DNA of 64,000 nucleotides from Anadara kagoshimensis (lineage: Eukaryota; Mollusca; Bivalvia; Arcoida; Arcidae), in contig CM037869.1 of assembly GCA_021292105.1 (NCBI GenBank), forward strand, positions 50,458,234 through 50,522,233, written 5' to 3'. The notes beneath the pieces are model-generated. The model was not told the origin of the DNA. It did no database searches and saw only the letters and a list, made by a program, of their open reading frames with translations. The position numbers and the translations under genes are program-made. The stretch's first letter is position 1, and every line of letters begins with the position of its first letter. Of this stretch, positions 9,505-24,500 are shown piece by piece.

Positions 9505-12500
9505 CTGAAAATAAAAGATTCAAGTATGGAAAAATAAACTTATAAAATAGTTTTGAAGACATCGTATCTAATAAACAGCAAAAGCTTGAATTGTTTCAGT
9601 CTGGTATTTACGTAACTTTTGTTAAATAAACCTGAAAACATCTAAATAATTGTTATTTTTCAATTTCAATATTGCTTAGCTTACAAAGTAATAGTTTTCC
9701 TGTATTGTAAATGTTCTTGAAAACGTTGGGTGTTTAGTACATAATTTTAGTTACAATTTTTATTTTCTGCTATTTAATTATATTTTAAATATATAGGTGT
9801 TTAGTGATTTTTCTATGATCTCGTACGTCATGCTTAAAATCTATCTGAACAAATCCATCGTAATTTCTGTCTAATTCTAGGTCTGAAAAGCATAACTTTT
9901 TTGTTCATTTTTTTCGATGAGCGTTTGGTTGATTTAGATTCAAAACCAATAGTAGTCATACGCCATGTATTAGTGTTCACCATATGTAAAAGCCGTACAC
10001 CCTGTGGATATTTTATAAAGACAATTTGAATGGGTTTCTACATGAAGGAAACCATGCAATCAATGAAGAAACTTTTGAGACATCGGGAAAATAACTGTTG
10101 GACTAGAAAAACATCTGAAAAAAAAAAAAATAAAATAAAATAAAAAATAAACGCCTTAAGTTTTAGTTTCTGCCGTTTATCTTGTCTTTTGCAGTACACG
10201 GCTGTCGTTTCAATATAAATTCTTCACCAGTAGTGACTGGACCACTATTGTGGAATTATAAAAATTAAGATGTTGAAACTACAAGAGTCTGTTCTTAAAC
10301 ATATAACAGAATTTGCCTATAATAAGTGTCCTATCAACCCTTACATATGAAAAGTATTTCAAGTGTTATTCGTATGATATGTAGAAATGTATATTTACCG
10401 ACAATTGGTCTTTTTCACAATACAAACAGCGACAACTACTGCTACAACTAGAAAAATAATTGCGGCAAAAACACTAAGTCCAGTTATTAAGTCATTGTTG
10501 CTCTTTTCTGATTTAGTTGCACAATCTAAAACATAATAATTAAATTAATTATTTCTGAACACAGATAATAGTTTTTTAATATTTATTTTTGACAGCATAG
10601 ATTGAATCAAAAGAAAAAAGTTCAAAAACAAAGTAAAAACTGGAAAAATCGAGATTAACGAAACTACTAAGGTGCGCCGGAAGGGTAAGTAACCGGTGAT
10701 AAGAATTCAAACTGAATTTTGATTACACACCTGATGGCTGTAACTACCTAAACAGAAGATCCTCACTTGCCCTTCCAGACCATCGACCTCATGGACATCA
10801 GGGAAATGTAGGATTGGTGATCTTGAAGGTAAGGAACCTCTTATTCAATTAGCTGCTCTACGGTAAAACATGTCAGTAAAATATATCATTTTCAAATATT
10901 CAAACAATACTTTCTATCTTTTATTACTGAACATGTTTCAATTTAGTAGCCCTTTGAGGCCGTTTTGGAACACAATTCTTATTAGCAGTTCTAGGCCCGA
11001 AGTTGTGAAAATCTAAAATTTTTTAAGGTTTTGAAATAACAAAAGTCAAAGGAGCAAATTTATATTTTATTCTTTCATACTTCAATTATTAATACCACAA
11101 AACCATGCCTCAATCCAAAACACAGTAAAAAAAACTTTGAAACTGGCGACCCAAGTTAACGTATTTTTTTATCAACTTTATATATCTAAATGGAATTGAA
11201 ATACCAAATGATATGTTAGATATCTCCGTGAAAAAGTTTAATTGCTGTTATCATAGTATTGTTAATAACTTTGATGTCTTTGTGTCCAGTATTGCCCTGG
11301 AAAGTTCACGTGTCTAACCTAACTTGCCAGTTCCAAAGTTTTTACTTTGCTTCTGGATTGTGCTTCGGACATAGATTAGTATGTTTTTTTTATATCTCCG
11401 TCAAGACCTAATTTCACATAAAAACAAAACTTGAAAATATCTACCGAATGAAAATGTTGCAAACTAAGGAGAGTATAGGTTATAGTACTTACCACCTTCA
11501 TTTGAGGTTGACCACTTGAATTTTCCTTCGTACTGTTGCATATACTACACGATTTGATACATCGATAGCATTATGAATATGGCAAATGTCTTTTATGTAG
11601 CAATAGTTGTTCTGAAATAATTATATTCATTTCATTTATTAACAACATACGCGGAATATTTGAAGCTCAAATATATACAGTAAATCAAGTTAATAATGCA
11701 GCCCTGAGAACTGTATTTTAAGTTTGTAATACAGTGTATAGAAGATTAAACTGGTCCAGTATATGACTTCATACTATCCATGTTTTATACGCGTGTTCGT
11801 TATATTCGTGTTTTACCATATAAATATAATGCGTAAACGGTATCAAAATATAGCGTGTGTCATGGTCTTGAAATTTAATTAATTACACTACTTTTACTTA
11901 TCAAACAAATATGAAATGAACAATGTTTTAAGAATTTTCTATGTGCTATCGACTAAGCATGGTAACTTTTCTTAAGATCTCGGTGCACAACTGTATAAGG
12001 TATTTGAAACCGAAAGAATATAAGAAGTGTTAAAAAATACACATTGAGAAATAGAAACGATATAAAGCAATCGAAGTTTAATACAATACGTTTTTTACAA
12101 CTTCTTGTGTGTCCTGTACTACAATGTCAATAACTATTTGACACGTTTCTTTATGGATGACAACATACCGGTCCGTCGTCACTACAAAGTCCAAAAGAAA
12201 ATCTTTAAAGGATATTCATCATGTTCTCGGTCAAAATTTGTGACTATTTGTGACTATGCCTCTGTTGTTGTATCGGTTTGTTGACCAATGTAGAGGCTCG
12301 GTCATTTCACTTGCGATGAACGTGAAGATAAATACCGAGCACCTCACTTCCGTGGTGTCAGTTTTTTGTTTTTGTTTTTTTTTTTTTTTTTGGCGGAGGG
12401 GGGGGGGTAAATAAGCAAACGTCTGACGATGTTGTTTTCTGAAAAAATACAAGTTCTGAATTGTGATAGTTAAGAACAGTTGTCTACATTAAATATTTAA

Positions 12501-15500
12501 GGGGAATAGTAGATATTTTAGTTCAACAGGCCCGGTTTCATAATCATTCCTTAGCTAAAATTTTCCTTAACTTAAATTAAGCAAATTTTGATATTCTTTT
12601 TGGAACTATTGATGAATATTTCTGTTAAAACTAAATGCAAATGTTTTAATCTTGAGGCCATCTTAAGAATAACACCTTGAATTTCTGAAGATCTTGAAAA
12701 CTAACAAAATTGTGAAGATTTGAAAATTTGCCAGATGTAAGTTCAGGAAAATCTTAGCTAAGGAATGATTGTCAAACCGGGGCCAGTAGTTTAATAGTGT
12801 AAAAAAGAGGAAGCGGGTGTTCAATTAGCAATCAAATTGTAGATAAAAATTATAATAATTTTGTATGAAACTTTACCTTCAGCTTGTAGGTTATTCCAGC
12901 TGCACTGTGACTAACCTCTTGACAGGTTGCGTGAAACACATGAAGCTCCATCACATTTCCAAAGTTAACTCCATCATTAGATATTTCATATGTGTATTGT
13001 GTAACGAAAACGTCCGTTGGTAGGCTTCCTGTATCCAAGTTACAAGTAATCTCAAATTTTCCTTTCCATGTGCATGACACTGTATACTGATTGATGAGAT
13101 TTCCTCTGTAAGATGTCGTTATCTAAAATATTGTTTAATATACCATATGATAGCCGAACCCCTTGCTTGTTTAACTATGTCGGTAGTAAGACAGGAGACC
13201 ACTGCGGTAGCTTGGTTGGTAGAGTGCTTGCTTCGTAAGTGGAAGGTTGTGGGTTCGAACCCCGGCCGGATCTGACCCAAGTCTGTAGTGACTGTTCTTT
13301 TGCCAAGCACTCTGCATTACTAAATAAAAGTCACGGTTCTTTCGGATGGGAACTTAAAATAAACGAGGTCACGTGTCAGGATGGGCTTGACACGCTAAAG
13401 AGCCCTGCTGTGTAATGTCATCAGTGCAACGCACAGGCAAATTTTCTGCGCTTTCGCCTATGGCTGGCGACGTCCTGATATAAGTGAAATATTCTTGACT
13501 GGGACGTTAAACACCATTACTCACTCACTCAGTAAGACATAAAATAGGGACATTGTCACGAGACCTCAAGCAATGGATAATGTTGGATTATCAATATTAT
13601 AAGATATTTAAGATATCTAATTAAAACGAATGTACTAGACTAGTACATGTTAAATTGTTATCCGAAACGTGAAGTAAAAACTGGCAAATTAAATTAATCA
13701 AAATGAACTTTCTGTGTAACTAACAAGCTAGCCATAGCCTAACCTCGCAACATCCCTAAATATCTACTTGTGACACTCCTACAATCAGGTAAATATAAGT
13801 ATTTGAATTATCATACAAGGTAATAACAAACACATATGCTACTGCCACGGTTTGTATGTATGGTGATACCAGTGCAGTGTGGTTGAAATCAGATTGAAGG
13901 ATTAAAACATTTATAATGCTCTTAGCTAATTTATATAATTAAAATAAATTCTAATTATTTGAAAATTGCTTATGTATTATTTTTTTTGCCCGTACGCTAT
14001 TCCAAAAAAAAAATTTGATTATTTATATTTAAACCTTTTCGATACGTAAATAGTGATTTTAACAGACCAATTAAACCTTTCGTTATCGTACTAATTTCTC
14101 ATGAAGTGAGTGTGTTAATTCCGCAGTTTTTATGGAACATTTTCTAGAACATCCAAAACATAAAAATGTATGCATTTCATTGTTTTAAACACACAAACAC
14201 AATTCCATAAAATCACATACCCCATACTTTTTTATTCGCATTACTGGAGGGGGGTCATATATATATCCTTGACCATACAGCTCTATCACTTGACAATTTT
14301 CTGTGGACCTATCACAAGAATATTTGTGCGTTGAACCCTGTACCAGTTGATGTGACGTGCCGAAGATCTCTGGTGGGTGAGCTTTATTAACCGAGCAATC
14401 CGTCTCCTCATAGCCATTGTTACAAATACATGTCCCTAGATATATAAATTATATAATATATATTTATTTTCAATTATAAAAAATGAATTGATATCCTAAA
14501 GTCATCATTGAAAAATGTAATACGAAACACAAAAATACGGGTTCATGTATAAACAACAATTTCAAAATTTTAAAATTAGGTATTACACTTGAACATTTAC
14601 CAGGGCAGAAAGTTCAGCTAGAAGGAAAAACAACTATATCAATCACGTAAAATGAAAATTGAGGATTAATGTAACTTGTTTCTATTGGACGTCAAATATA
14701 CAGGAACGTTTTAGGTATATGTAATTAAAAGAAGACGAGCAAGCGTACAACCTTCCACTTTATACAAATATTAATAGACACAGTGTATTAGTGTTAAAAA
14801 GGTTGAATATTGGTTTTGCAATTTACTATTACTCTTACCAGTTTTAGCAAACAAAACATTGAAACAAATTATTTTACTTTCTGATTCCATAAACACTATT
14901 TATATTTTAACTTCCAGTTTTGGCAATACGTTTACATTGATTTGACATAAAATTAGTAGGAACAGAATATAAATCAATCGTATATAAACGTAATACTTTA
15001 CGTTTTGGCAACATTTCGATTTAAACAACAAACGCAAAAACAATGTGCCCAAACGAAACGTTTAAGCCGACATAAAAGGCATATTTTGAATTTTAAAAAT
15101 AACAAACATTATATACTGTTCAAGAACAATTAGTGAAAATCGACAAAATCAACATTTTATACCACACTTAAGTTTGCACTTAAACGGAACAATTATTTAT
15201 AATACGATCCCAAGTAATGGAATTAACATTGTTCATATTTTCATACCATTTACACATGATCCTTGACCCGAACAATTATTTTGACAGGCTATACTCATAA
15301 TGGCAGCGGTAATATTTGCCATTTCTCTTTGTAGTGTTTTGTTGAAGTCGACTGCGTGTACGCATTGTAGTCTTGCACTCTCGATTTGTTGTGTTATCAA
15401 TGAATCATTTCCAGTTATCTACAAAATAGACTTACATCATATTATATACAACATATCAGAACCACCCTTTTTATCAGTTGGAGTTTCAATTTGAAAGCTC

Positions 15501-18500
15501 TCTTGAAAGCTAATAAACTAACCAGTGTTTCCAGCATATCCTTGGATATATTTGACGTCCTATAATTCCATGTTTCTTTCACACAATTTTGATTACACAC
15601 GTGACGGGTGTAGCTAGCTAAACTGGAGGCGCTTACCCTTCAAGAGCACCCGGCCTCACTTCCCTGGTGGAAGTTTACGTGTCTAACCTAACTTGTCAAT
15701 TCCAAAGGTTTAACTTTGCTTCTGGATTGTGATTTTGACATAGATAACTATCTCTTGCATTTCGAAATTATCGGTCTTCAATTAATTGTCGGACTCATAC
15801 TCGGTAATATATGTTTTCTTTATTGTAAAAAATCTAAAACCCGATCAGACTGTAGACAATTTGTGTCTTAAACAGTAATCGCTACATAATCTCTGTTTAA
15901 TATTATATAAACAAACGACTGAAATGTATTCGTGACACTGGTTGTTTTGATTTGTTACATTTTTATCGTGTTAAATGGTGTTGATATACTATAGAATTTC
16001 TCCGAGCTTCGGTTTTAACATTTGGAACATAGTAAAATTTACCATAAGGGACTGTTGGTGCAGTCATGTCATTTCGGTCAATATCGTCTAATGGGTAGTA
16101 TTCAATCAATTAGTGGAAAAAGTAGTAAATGTGAGATCCAAATAAAAATCAGATTCTTACACGAATGATTGTTTAAAATTGTATTCATGAAAAAAGTTGA
16201 ATAACATTTTTGAAACAGATTTTAATAAATTAAATAATACAGAAACACGCAAATTTAAGATCCTGGTTTTATTATCGTATAACAAAGAAAGATTTTTGTC
16301 TTTTTCTTATGTTTTCTCGTCTTTAACAAAATTACTGCGAAACCATATTTGTTACAATAATTTTATGATGCATAATAACCATATCTACATAAAAAAAGGT
16401 CGTGGTTTCCTAATGGATAATACGTAGGTCTACAAATTCAGGGTCTCTCACAGCTGTATTGAGTGCCGTTCAGACTACAAGTGAAAAAGTTAAATTTCCT
16501 TGACATTGGTCTTTACTAGTTCAACCGGTGCCAGAATGATGTGATGTGGGAGTCGGTCGCCTTAACTGTGCCCTGGTACAACACGGGCCACAAAACGCAC
16601 GAACATCACATGCATACACAAAGTTCTTCATAGAATTTAATAAAATAAATCTCGTCGCGAACAGATAAAAAAACTGCTGATGCGACAAGCAATAATTAAC
16701 AACAACATCTATATGATTATAATTACATATGTGTAATCAAAAACAAACTTACTAATCCATGCCCCAAGGTCTTTTATTACATGCGTTATTTCGGGTTATT
16801 ATACCTTAAATTCACATATAAGGCGTTAATACAAAAATAAAGTGATTTAAAATAATAGAAAATGATAAAATTATCTGAACTAACAGCAATGTATTTGACT
16901 TACCATAAGATCTGCCACACACAGATTTAAGGTTGAATTGTCTATCAGATCTGCTCCCGAGCATAGCTGAATTATTTCCGATTCCAGAAATTTTGGGAAC
17001 AACGATCGTACGCCTCTGCTTGGGAATATGTTGTAGATTTCTTCTTTCTCACTTTTATTTCATTCTTAAAGAAAAAAAAATGAATTTGTAAATATTAATT
17101 GGTAGGTAAGAAAAGTGGCGATTATTTTTCTGATCTCGGGATTTATGATTACAGAAGTGACAGATACTAAAATTAAAGTAGGTGTAATAATAAAAGCTAC
17201 AACGCGTTTGCTTGAGTATATGTTACAAATCTCGTTTGCGTTTTTTTTTTTTTTGGCATTCTTAAAGAGCAATTTTTAAATTTGTCAATGTTGGTTGGTT
17301 GGTGGTTAGGTAAGATGACGATTGCTTTACTGATCTCAAGGTAAAAAAGACAACCAAAAGTACAGGATTTGATTAATTATTCTTACATGCACAGATGGCC
17401 TATTGGAATTTTAACCATCAGTCCACGACAAAAACCGATTCCTGAATTTGTAACATAATGACAGGTGTCCAAGTCAGTGTAATTGAATTCACGTACTCTA
17501 TATCTGCCTTAAATAATGTAAAAATTCTGAACATTTCCAGAATAGAGAAATATAAACAAAACTTTACCTAATAAACCGTGTGTAAAAGTAAAAAAAATAA
17601 CCAAACCAACTAGTACATAAACATATAAAACTCCCATCGGGTCTGCATTGCTTCTTGCAAATGAGGTAAAATTAAAACTGGTATAATATGTAGCCGATAT
17701 CTCTGTTGGTGGTTGGTGCCCCGAGGATATCACAAACTCAGTAGCCAATAGTTTCGTTTTATTGTCAGAAATATACTAAAATTGTCTAAATTCCCATCAA
17801 GGTAAAATTTGAAATTTCTCAAAACCTAAGTAATACTCCCTCATGCAAAGTATTTCCTTAGCTTAATTTAGTAAAATATATGTTAGTCCTTTTGGGTAGT
17901 TTTCCAACATTTACAAAATAATTTTGGTTTTATAATTTTTGTCCAAACACTATTGATGAGGAATTGTTTTCCGAAACGATCGTCTAATGCTGTAAAAATG
18001 CTGTAAAATTAAAACTGGTATAATATGTAATATTAGGAATAATGCACACGATAAATTTTTATCTTAAATTTATCTTAAGTCTCTTTTTTATTATTGAGTA
18101 AACAACCTCTATCCATATCGAAACCATACCAAGAAAGAGAGATCTAATTGGATGAAAACCGACACAAAATTTATAATATTTCATTAAGATTAGAAAACTT
18201 TACGCATTACATATGCTAATTTTAATTAATTATTTTGTAAACAAAAGTTTTTATTTTTCAACACTAGACTGTTTCGGGATTACATTTGTCAACAGTTATA
18301 AATGTTTGAAAACTGAAAATTGATATATTGCAAGCTGAAATGAGAAACATTGACCAATATCTATATTCCAACATGCCATGAATTATTGAGGGATTTTACA
18401 ATTTTTAAAAAAACATAATTTAAACTAATACTTTATCTTGCAATACTAATGAAAAATTCTATATATTAAGTGTATTCATTCTGTTTTATGAATGAGAGTC

Positions 18501-21500
18501 GGGAATAGCATATTTAACACGGACTGTTTCCTGTTAAATATGTTATTCCTGACTCTCATTAATTAATCGAATTAATGCACTCAAATAGAATGTTATTTCT
18601 TAAATTTACAATCATAATATATTTGATAACATGTCAGAAATGTCAATTTATCGCTACAATAATTAATTTTATTCAAGATTTCGACAAACATATGGGATTG
18701 ATGGAACAACCTTGTTCCAAATAAGGATAGTCACGTCGGGACTAGACTTGTATGCTGGCCAATGAAACAATACAGGACGTAATATGATGGCATTCGTGAC
18801 ATAATCGCATAGTTAAACGTTACGAGGTAATGACCCAATACTGAGTTCAAGGAACTAAATGCCAGTAAAACATAAGATTCATCTAAAGATGGTCAATTCC
18901 AATTGTAAATATAATGTAATGCCTTCTGGGTAAACGTTGATTAATCCACCAGGAGTCAACTCTCACTTATTGTTTTATAACGTACCTTGTTTGCGTCTTG
19001 GATAAAATATTTATGCATTGGGTGAACGGAACGCTTTGCCTTATGATGGTCACAAGTAAATGGTCTACCTCTTGTGTCAATACAATCTGCATACCCTCGA
19101 TAATCACATCTTGCCTCTGGGATACTAATTCCAACATTTTGCTCTGCACTATTTAACTCACAGTAGCAAAACTGGATACTATTTGGCATCGGAGAAAGCG
19201 AGTTATACTTGAACACGACATTGGCATGAGGAAAGAGATTTTCACTTTCCATTAACCTAACAAAAAGAAAACTATAATTAATGACAGATTTGACACTTTT
19301 ATGAAGAGAAAGCAATAAACGATAAATGCAAAAAGATGAAACGCATAAAATACTACGATGCAACTTTAATAAAAAAATTTCTTTGATATATTTGACGACA
19401 AAAAGTTGCATGTTATGTCATTTTCAAATTTTGATTGCATAGGTGGTGTGTGTAGCTAGTTAAACAGGAAGTGCTTTGTATCCTGAGAATCTAGCCTTTT
19501 CCCTTGTCGGTATGTTTATTTGCTATATTCGGTTTCAACTTTGCTTTAGGATAGTAATTATTATTGGATCGTTTTGTTTTACTTGATTACAATCATCTTT
19601 TTACTTAAATGTTCTTTCTACACGTATTTATAAATAAAAAAATGCATGTCAAGATATTTTGAATGCATCAAGATTCACGCGTTTTACCGCGATAGAGCAT
19701 ATCCAAAATTATCGGAACATTAATAATGATATCGACTTTAAACAGATGGATATATTGAAAGGCATTAAGTGGTTTCATTTTTTGTAACTTTTTTTTATAT
19801 CGATGAAACCTATCCTGTATATATTCCACAATGAATGATTTCGTTAAAATATAATAATAATGCAAGCATATATGGAGCTAATATTTGTATATAGTACAAT
19901 GTAACGTGAATTTCTTTTATTTAAACATGGTACTTACTTCCAGCTATTTGAGAATTGATCAACGTGTGTAAAGGGAAAAACCGGCGTAGGACAGTTTACT
20001 CCTGATTGAAGTTCCCCGGTTCTTAATTGAAAATCATTCGAAGGATTTCCGTCAAAAGATCCACAAAGTCCTTCGGTTTTGCCTTTATCCAGAACAGACG
20101 GGTAAATATAAATATTTATCCAATCCGATGATATTATCCGCACGTAAACAATGGTTCCAGTTGATAGAAAAACCTAAAATGTATAAAGCCAAAACAACAT
20201 CAAACATTGTTTTAAAATTACATATTATACAGTCTTTATTTTTTAAAGCATTAAACGACTGTTTCGGAATACAATTTCTCATCAGTAGTGTTTGGACCTA
20301 AATTATGAAACCAAAACTTTTTTATCTAAAATGTTAAACATAAACCCAAATACAGAACCATAATCAGCTGAGAAAATAATTTGCATGAGGTAGTATACTT
20401 TATTTATCGATGAATTCGGATTTTAAATAGCAGGAAGTTTAGACAATAGTGCATTCCTGACAATAATACATAATGTTTGTCTACTGAGATTGTGATATTA
20501 GAAAAACCGCAGAAATACCGGCTATTTGATTTAAATTACATATTATACCAGTTTTAAATTTACAGCTTTAGACGGCCGTTTTGGAAAACAATTCTTTATC
20601 AGTAGTACTTAGTCTAAAATTATTAAAAAAAATTACGAAGATGTTGAAAAGAAACCCAATTGATTTTTCACATTTCATTCCATGGTCCCTTTCCAAAACT
20701 GTTCAGAGAAATAATATAAAATTTTAACCACTGAGCTCGTGTTTCTGCTGGTGGATGTTCTCGAGAATATCACAAACTCAGCAGGCAATTATTGGGTACC
20801 ATGTCAGAAATATATTATTTACTGAATTTGCTGCCGGTTATAGTCAAGTACGGTATACTCCCTCATGCAAAGAATTTCCTTTGTTAAATATGGTAATATA
20901 CATTTTGGTCCTTTGGACATCTATTCCTTATTTTACAAAACATTGTTTGCAATTTTGGTCCAAACACTACTGATGGGGAATTTTATTTAGAAAGCTCCTT
21001 TATTTCTAAATAGTTAAATGCACATATCATGTGTAACCAGTAATACATAAGAACGTACCCTTCGGAGCACCGGGCTTTGCTTTTCTGGCATTTAACTCAG
21101 TTTGCTTTAGTTATTTTTGGCTTTTAATTTAAACAAAGACGATAATGTTTGTTTTACAGAAGCACAAAAATTGTTCTATGCAAGAACATATTTTAGTTAT
21201 TTTTGGCTTTTATATTAAACAAAGACGATAATGTTTGTTTTTATAGATGCACAAAAAATGTTCCATGCAAGAACATATTTCATGAACGCTTCTACTTTGT
21301 TATATTTACATTATACTTAAAGTCGCCTTTTTGTAATGATAATTCACTTACCTCATACTCGGAACCTCCTTTGCTTGAAGCTTTTAGTAATCCATCTCCA
21401 CATCGCATGAAGCGATCAAACTTTACTGGATAATCTGGACATACGTATATCATAAAAACGTCCCTTCCTGCATTGATGACAATACCACAGAAGCAGTATG

Positions 21501-24500
21501 CACCCCAACAAGTAGTTGTTTTTGCTTGGATCTAGAAATAATCAATAACCGTACATATGCATTGTATGAGATATTATCAAGTGTATATATAGTGTTATAG
21601 CACTATAAATTCAATTGTTTTTTTTCCTGAAATGTACAGATGTTTACAAATTACAGTAACAGCAATTAAACGACGTCTAATGTATATTCATCAGCGCAAA
21701 CATGTGCATTTATAATCCCTTGACCTACATTTAAGACTGGCAAAGTTTGAATTTATTAAATGAACTGCCGCTAAAATGGTGAGGCTTGGTGGTCCAAACA
21801 AAATAACAGAATTATCTATGTTTAAATATAAGAAGAATTCGAAAACGAAGAATTGTCTTTACTCACCGATATATTTAATGTGGTATGTCTGTACATCAAA
21901 TATGCCCCTGCCATTTGCATTTCGTAGTAACTAGATAAATAGTCATTGCAAAACAATAAATAATAAAATAAACACCGTGGCCTTGGTCATTTCAAAAATG
22001 CAAAGTGAAAGCTTTGAGACTAAAAGTGCACCGGAAGGATAAAGATTCCCTGTTGAGCTGCCTAAACCCGTCATATTTAAAATCTCATTGTGAATGAAAG
22101 GAACATGTAACTATGTGCGTCAAATACATCCAGGGTAATTTTGGGTACAGAAAACATCATACTTTTCAATATTACTGTGATGACGCCAATTAAATGTTTA
22201 AGGACCTTGATTAAAAAGAACGGATTTATTCATCTAAAAACATTACGGTAGGTCATTAGTTTTGACTAAAGGGGTACCTTAGGTTTCTTAACCTGATTAT
22301 TTATTTGTTTATTTACAAAATTAATTTAGTTCCATTTAAATAAATCTTACTTTCCGTCAAAGGTGCGCATATGTGGGTCAACAACACCATAGCATACTTT
22401 CTCTCTCCATACCTGTACTTCTGTTGGGATAATGATCACCTTAAAAAAAACCAAAAAAGTCTCTACATATCAAAATGAATATAAATAAATAAATCGAAGA
22501 TTTGACGTCTTAGTAGCATGGTTAAAACGCTTTCGAATAATCGAATTCTGATACCGTTAAAGATAAATGTTTATCGATATTTTTTCTAGCACTCCAAAGA
22601 GAAACAAATGTTAAAGTCATCAACTAATCAGTCATTTGAAAAACAAAGATGCCATTCCAAATGGAATAAATCACAAGCCCATCACAAATTAAACGTAAGG
22701 AAGCAAAAATTCAATGGCAAGATTTCCGAAGATGATATCGATACCAAATCTATACCACAGTAAAATACAAAGATAGACATATTACCTGTACATCATCTAG
22801 CACCGTTCCTTTGAGTATTTCGTTGAATTGTGTATTACTAACTCTTAGTTGTAGACTGTACATTCTGTCTCTGTCAAAAGTGGTTTCGGTTCTGTGTTTT
22901 ACCAACATTGGTATTTCATTTTCCCATTGTCTTGTATTAAACCATTCTGTTTCATCACCTTTAGCTCCTCTCATGTTTACTCCGCATCTTTGATTGGATT
23001 GTATGTTTTGTCCTTTGCATTCATATGCATTATAATCTTCAAACATCCATATGCCATACTCGCAAAAACGACTTGGATTGTATGATGGGCATGGTATAGG
23101 AACGGTCGGTTTTAGATATATATATGCTTCACCGCCGGATTGGACATAAATCGTTCGATTCAAAACCTAAATAGGAAAACAAAATAAAACTATAAATTAA
23201 AATAAGCCGATCGAAACGTGTCTCTATCGGTTTGATTAAGTGTTTATCATGCAATCCATGATAAGAGTTTTAATGTAGCACTCTTAACTTCATTATTCGC
23301 CTCCTAGGAACTCAATTCAATACAATAAATGACCAATAAAATAATTTTTTTTAAACACTTCAGCTGAAAGAACTATAGCAAACACTGAAAAATATTTCAT
23401 TCAAATACCACAATGCTCAAAAGAGTATAAAAAGACATAAGTCTACTCAATGGCACAAGTATACAACATGTTCTCATTATTGCATCGTATAGATTGAAGT
23501 CCAAATGATCGGTTAAAGTGTTATCGTTGCGTAAAAATACCTTCTGGTGCAACAAAATAAAACTGGGGAAGGTGTGAAAACAACATACATTAAAGATCAA
23601 AAGACATCTTTGTGTGTTTTATAATCAACATCAAACATAAACATACCAGTGAATTCCAAATCCTTAAGCAAAGCAAACAGTTTTACAATTCTCAAATTAA
23701 GTTAATTATGTGGATATCTATTAGGAGAGTGAGACTGTGTGTTTGTTGTAAGTACTTCGTGTTTAGCTAGCTAAGTGCCGGGTGTGAAAGCGATATTGTA
23801 GAATGAAAGGAATATGAGGCGTCACATATGGCCATATAGAGTAATTTCGCAAACAGAGATATAATACTTATTATTGTGTGATTACAGCCATGCATATTTT
23901 TGAGGGCCCTCTTACCCTTACGTCAACAATTTATTTGTTTGCATCGTTGCATAAAATTCCTATTTTTAGAACAAGTACTACCATAGCGTATTTACTGTCA
24001 TGTAACTACACGACATAAGCAGGGAAGCAGGTTTTTTGCTGCATAGAAAAGGAAAATATACGTCATGATGTTTGTCACACGCGGCTTTATTAATATTATC
24101 AAAGATGGTCTTCAGTCTTATTCAGAAAAAGTATATTTTACATCTGGAATCAACCAAATGTGGATTCTCAAAAATTCTAAAGAATTACTTGAACATCTTG
24201 CCTCTAATACTTTATCTCATGTAAAAAGTATTTAACATTTGATTTTTCTACACTATACACCACAAGCCCTCATTCTAAATTGAAAGAACGTCTTAAAGAA
24301 ATTATTCACTTGTCTTTCTTCTACAAAAACGGTAAGCCAAGATACAAATATCTGGTGCTGAACAGGGATTCTGGTTATTTTGTCAAGCATCATACGGATT
24401 CCAAACAAAAATATACTGAAGATACCATCAACAAAATGTTGGAGTTTTTGATAGATAACATATTTGTTGTGTTTGGTAATATAGTTTTTCAGCAAACAAT

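Larger units (their letters stand above)
20210..20610 (-). repeat. Two tandem decayed retrozyme-like units
   Basis: Hammerhead motifs at 20248 and 20565 are 317 bp apart with retrozyme body between. Sense to gene 1, in intron 10. Confidence 0.7.
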
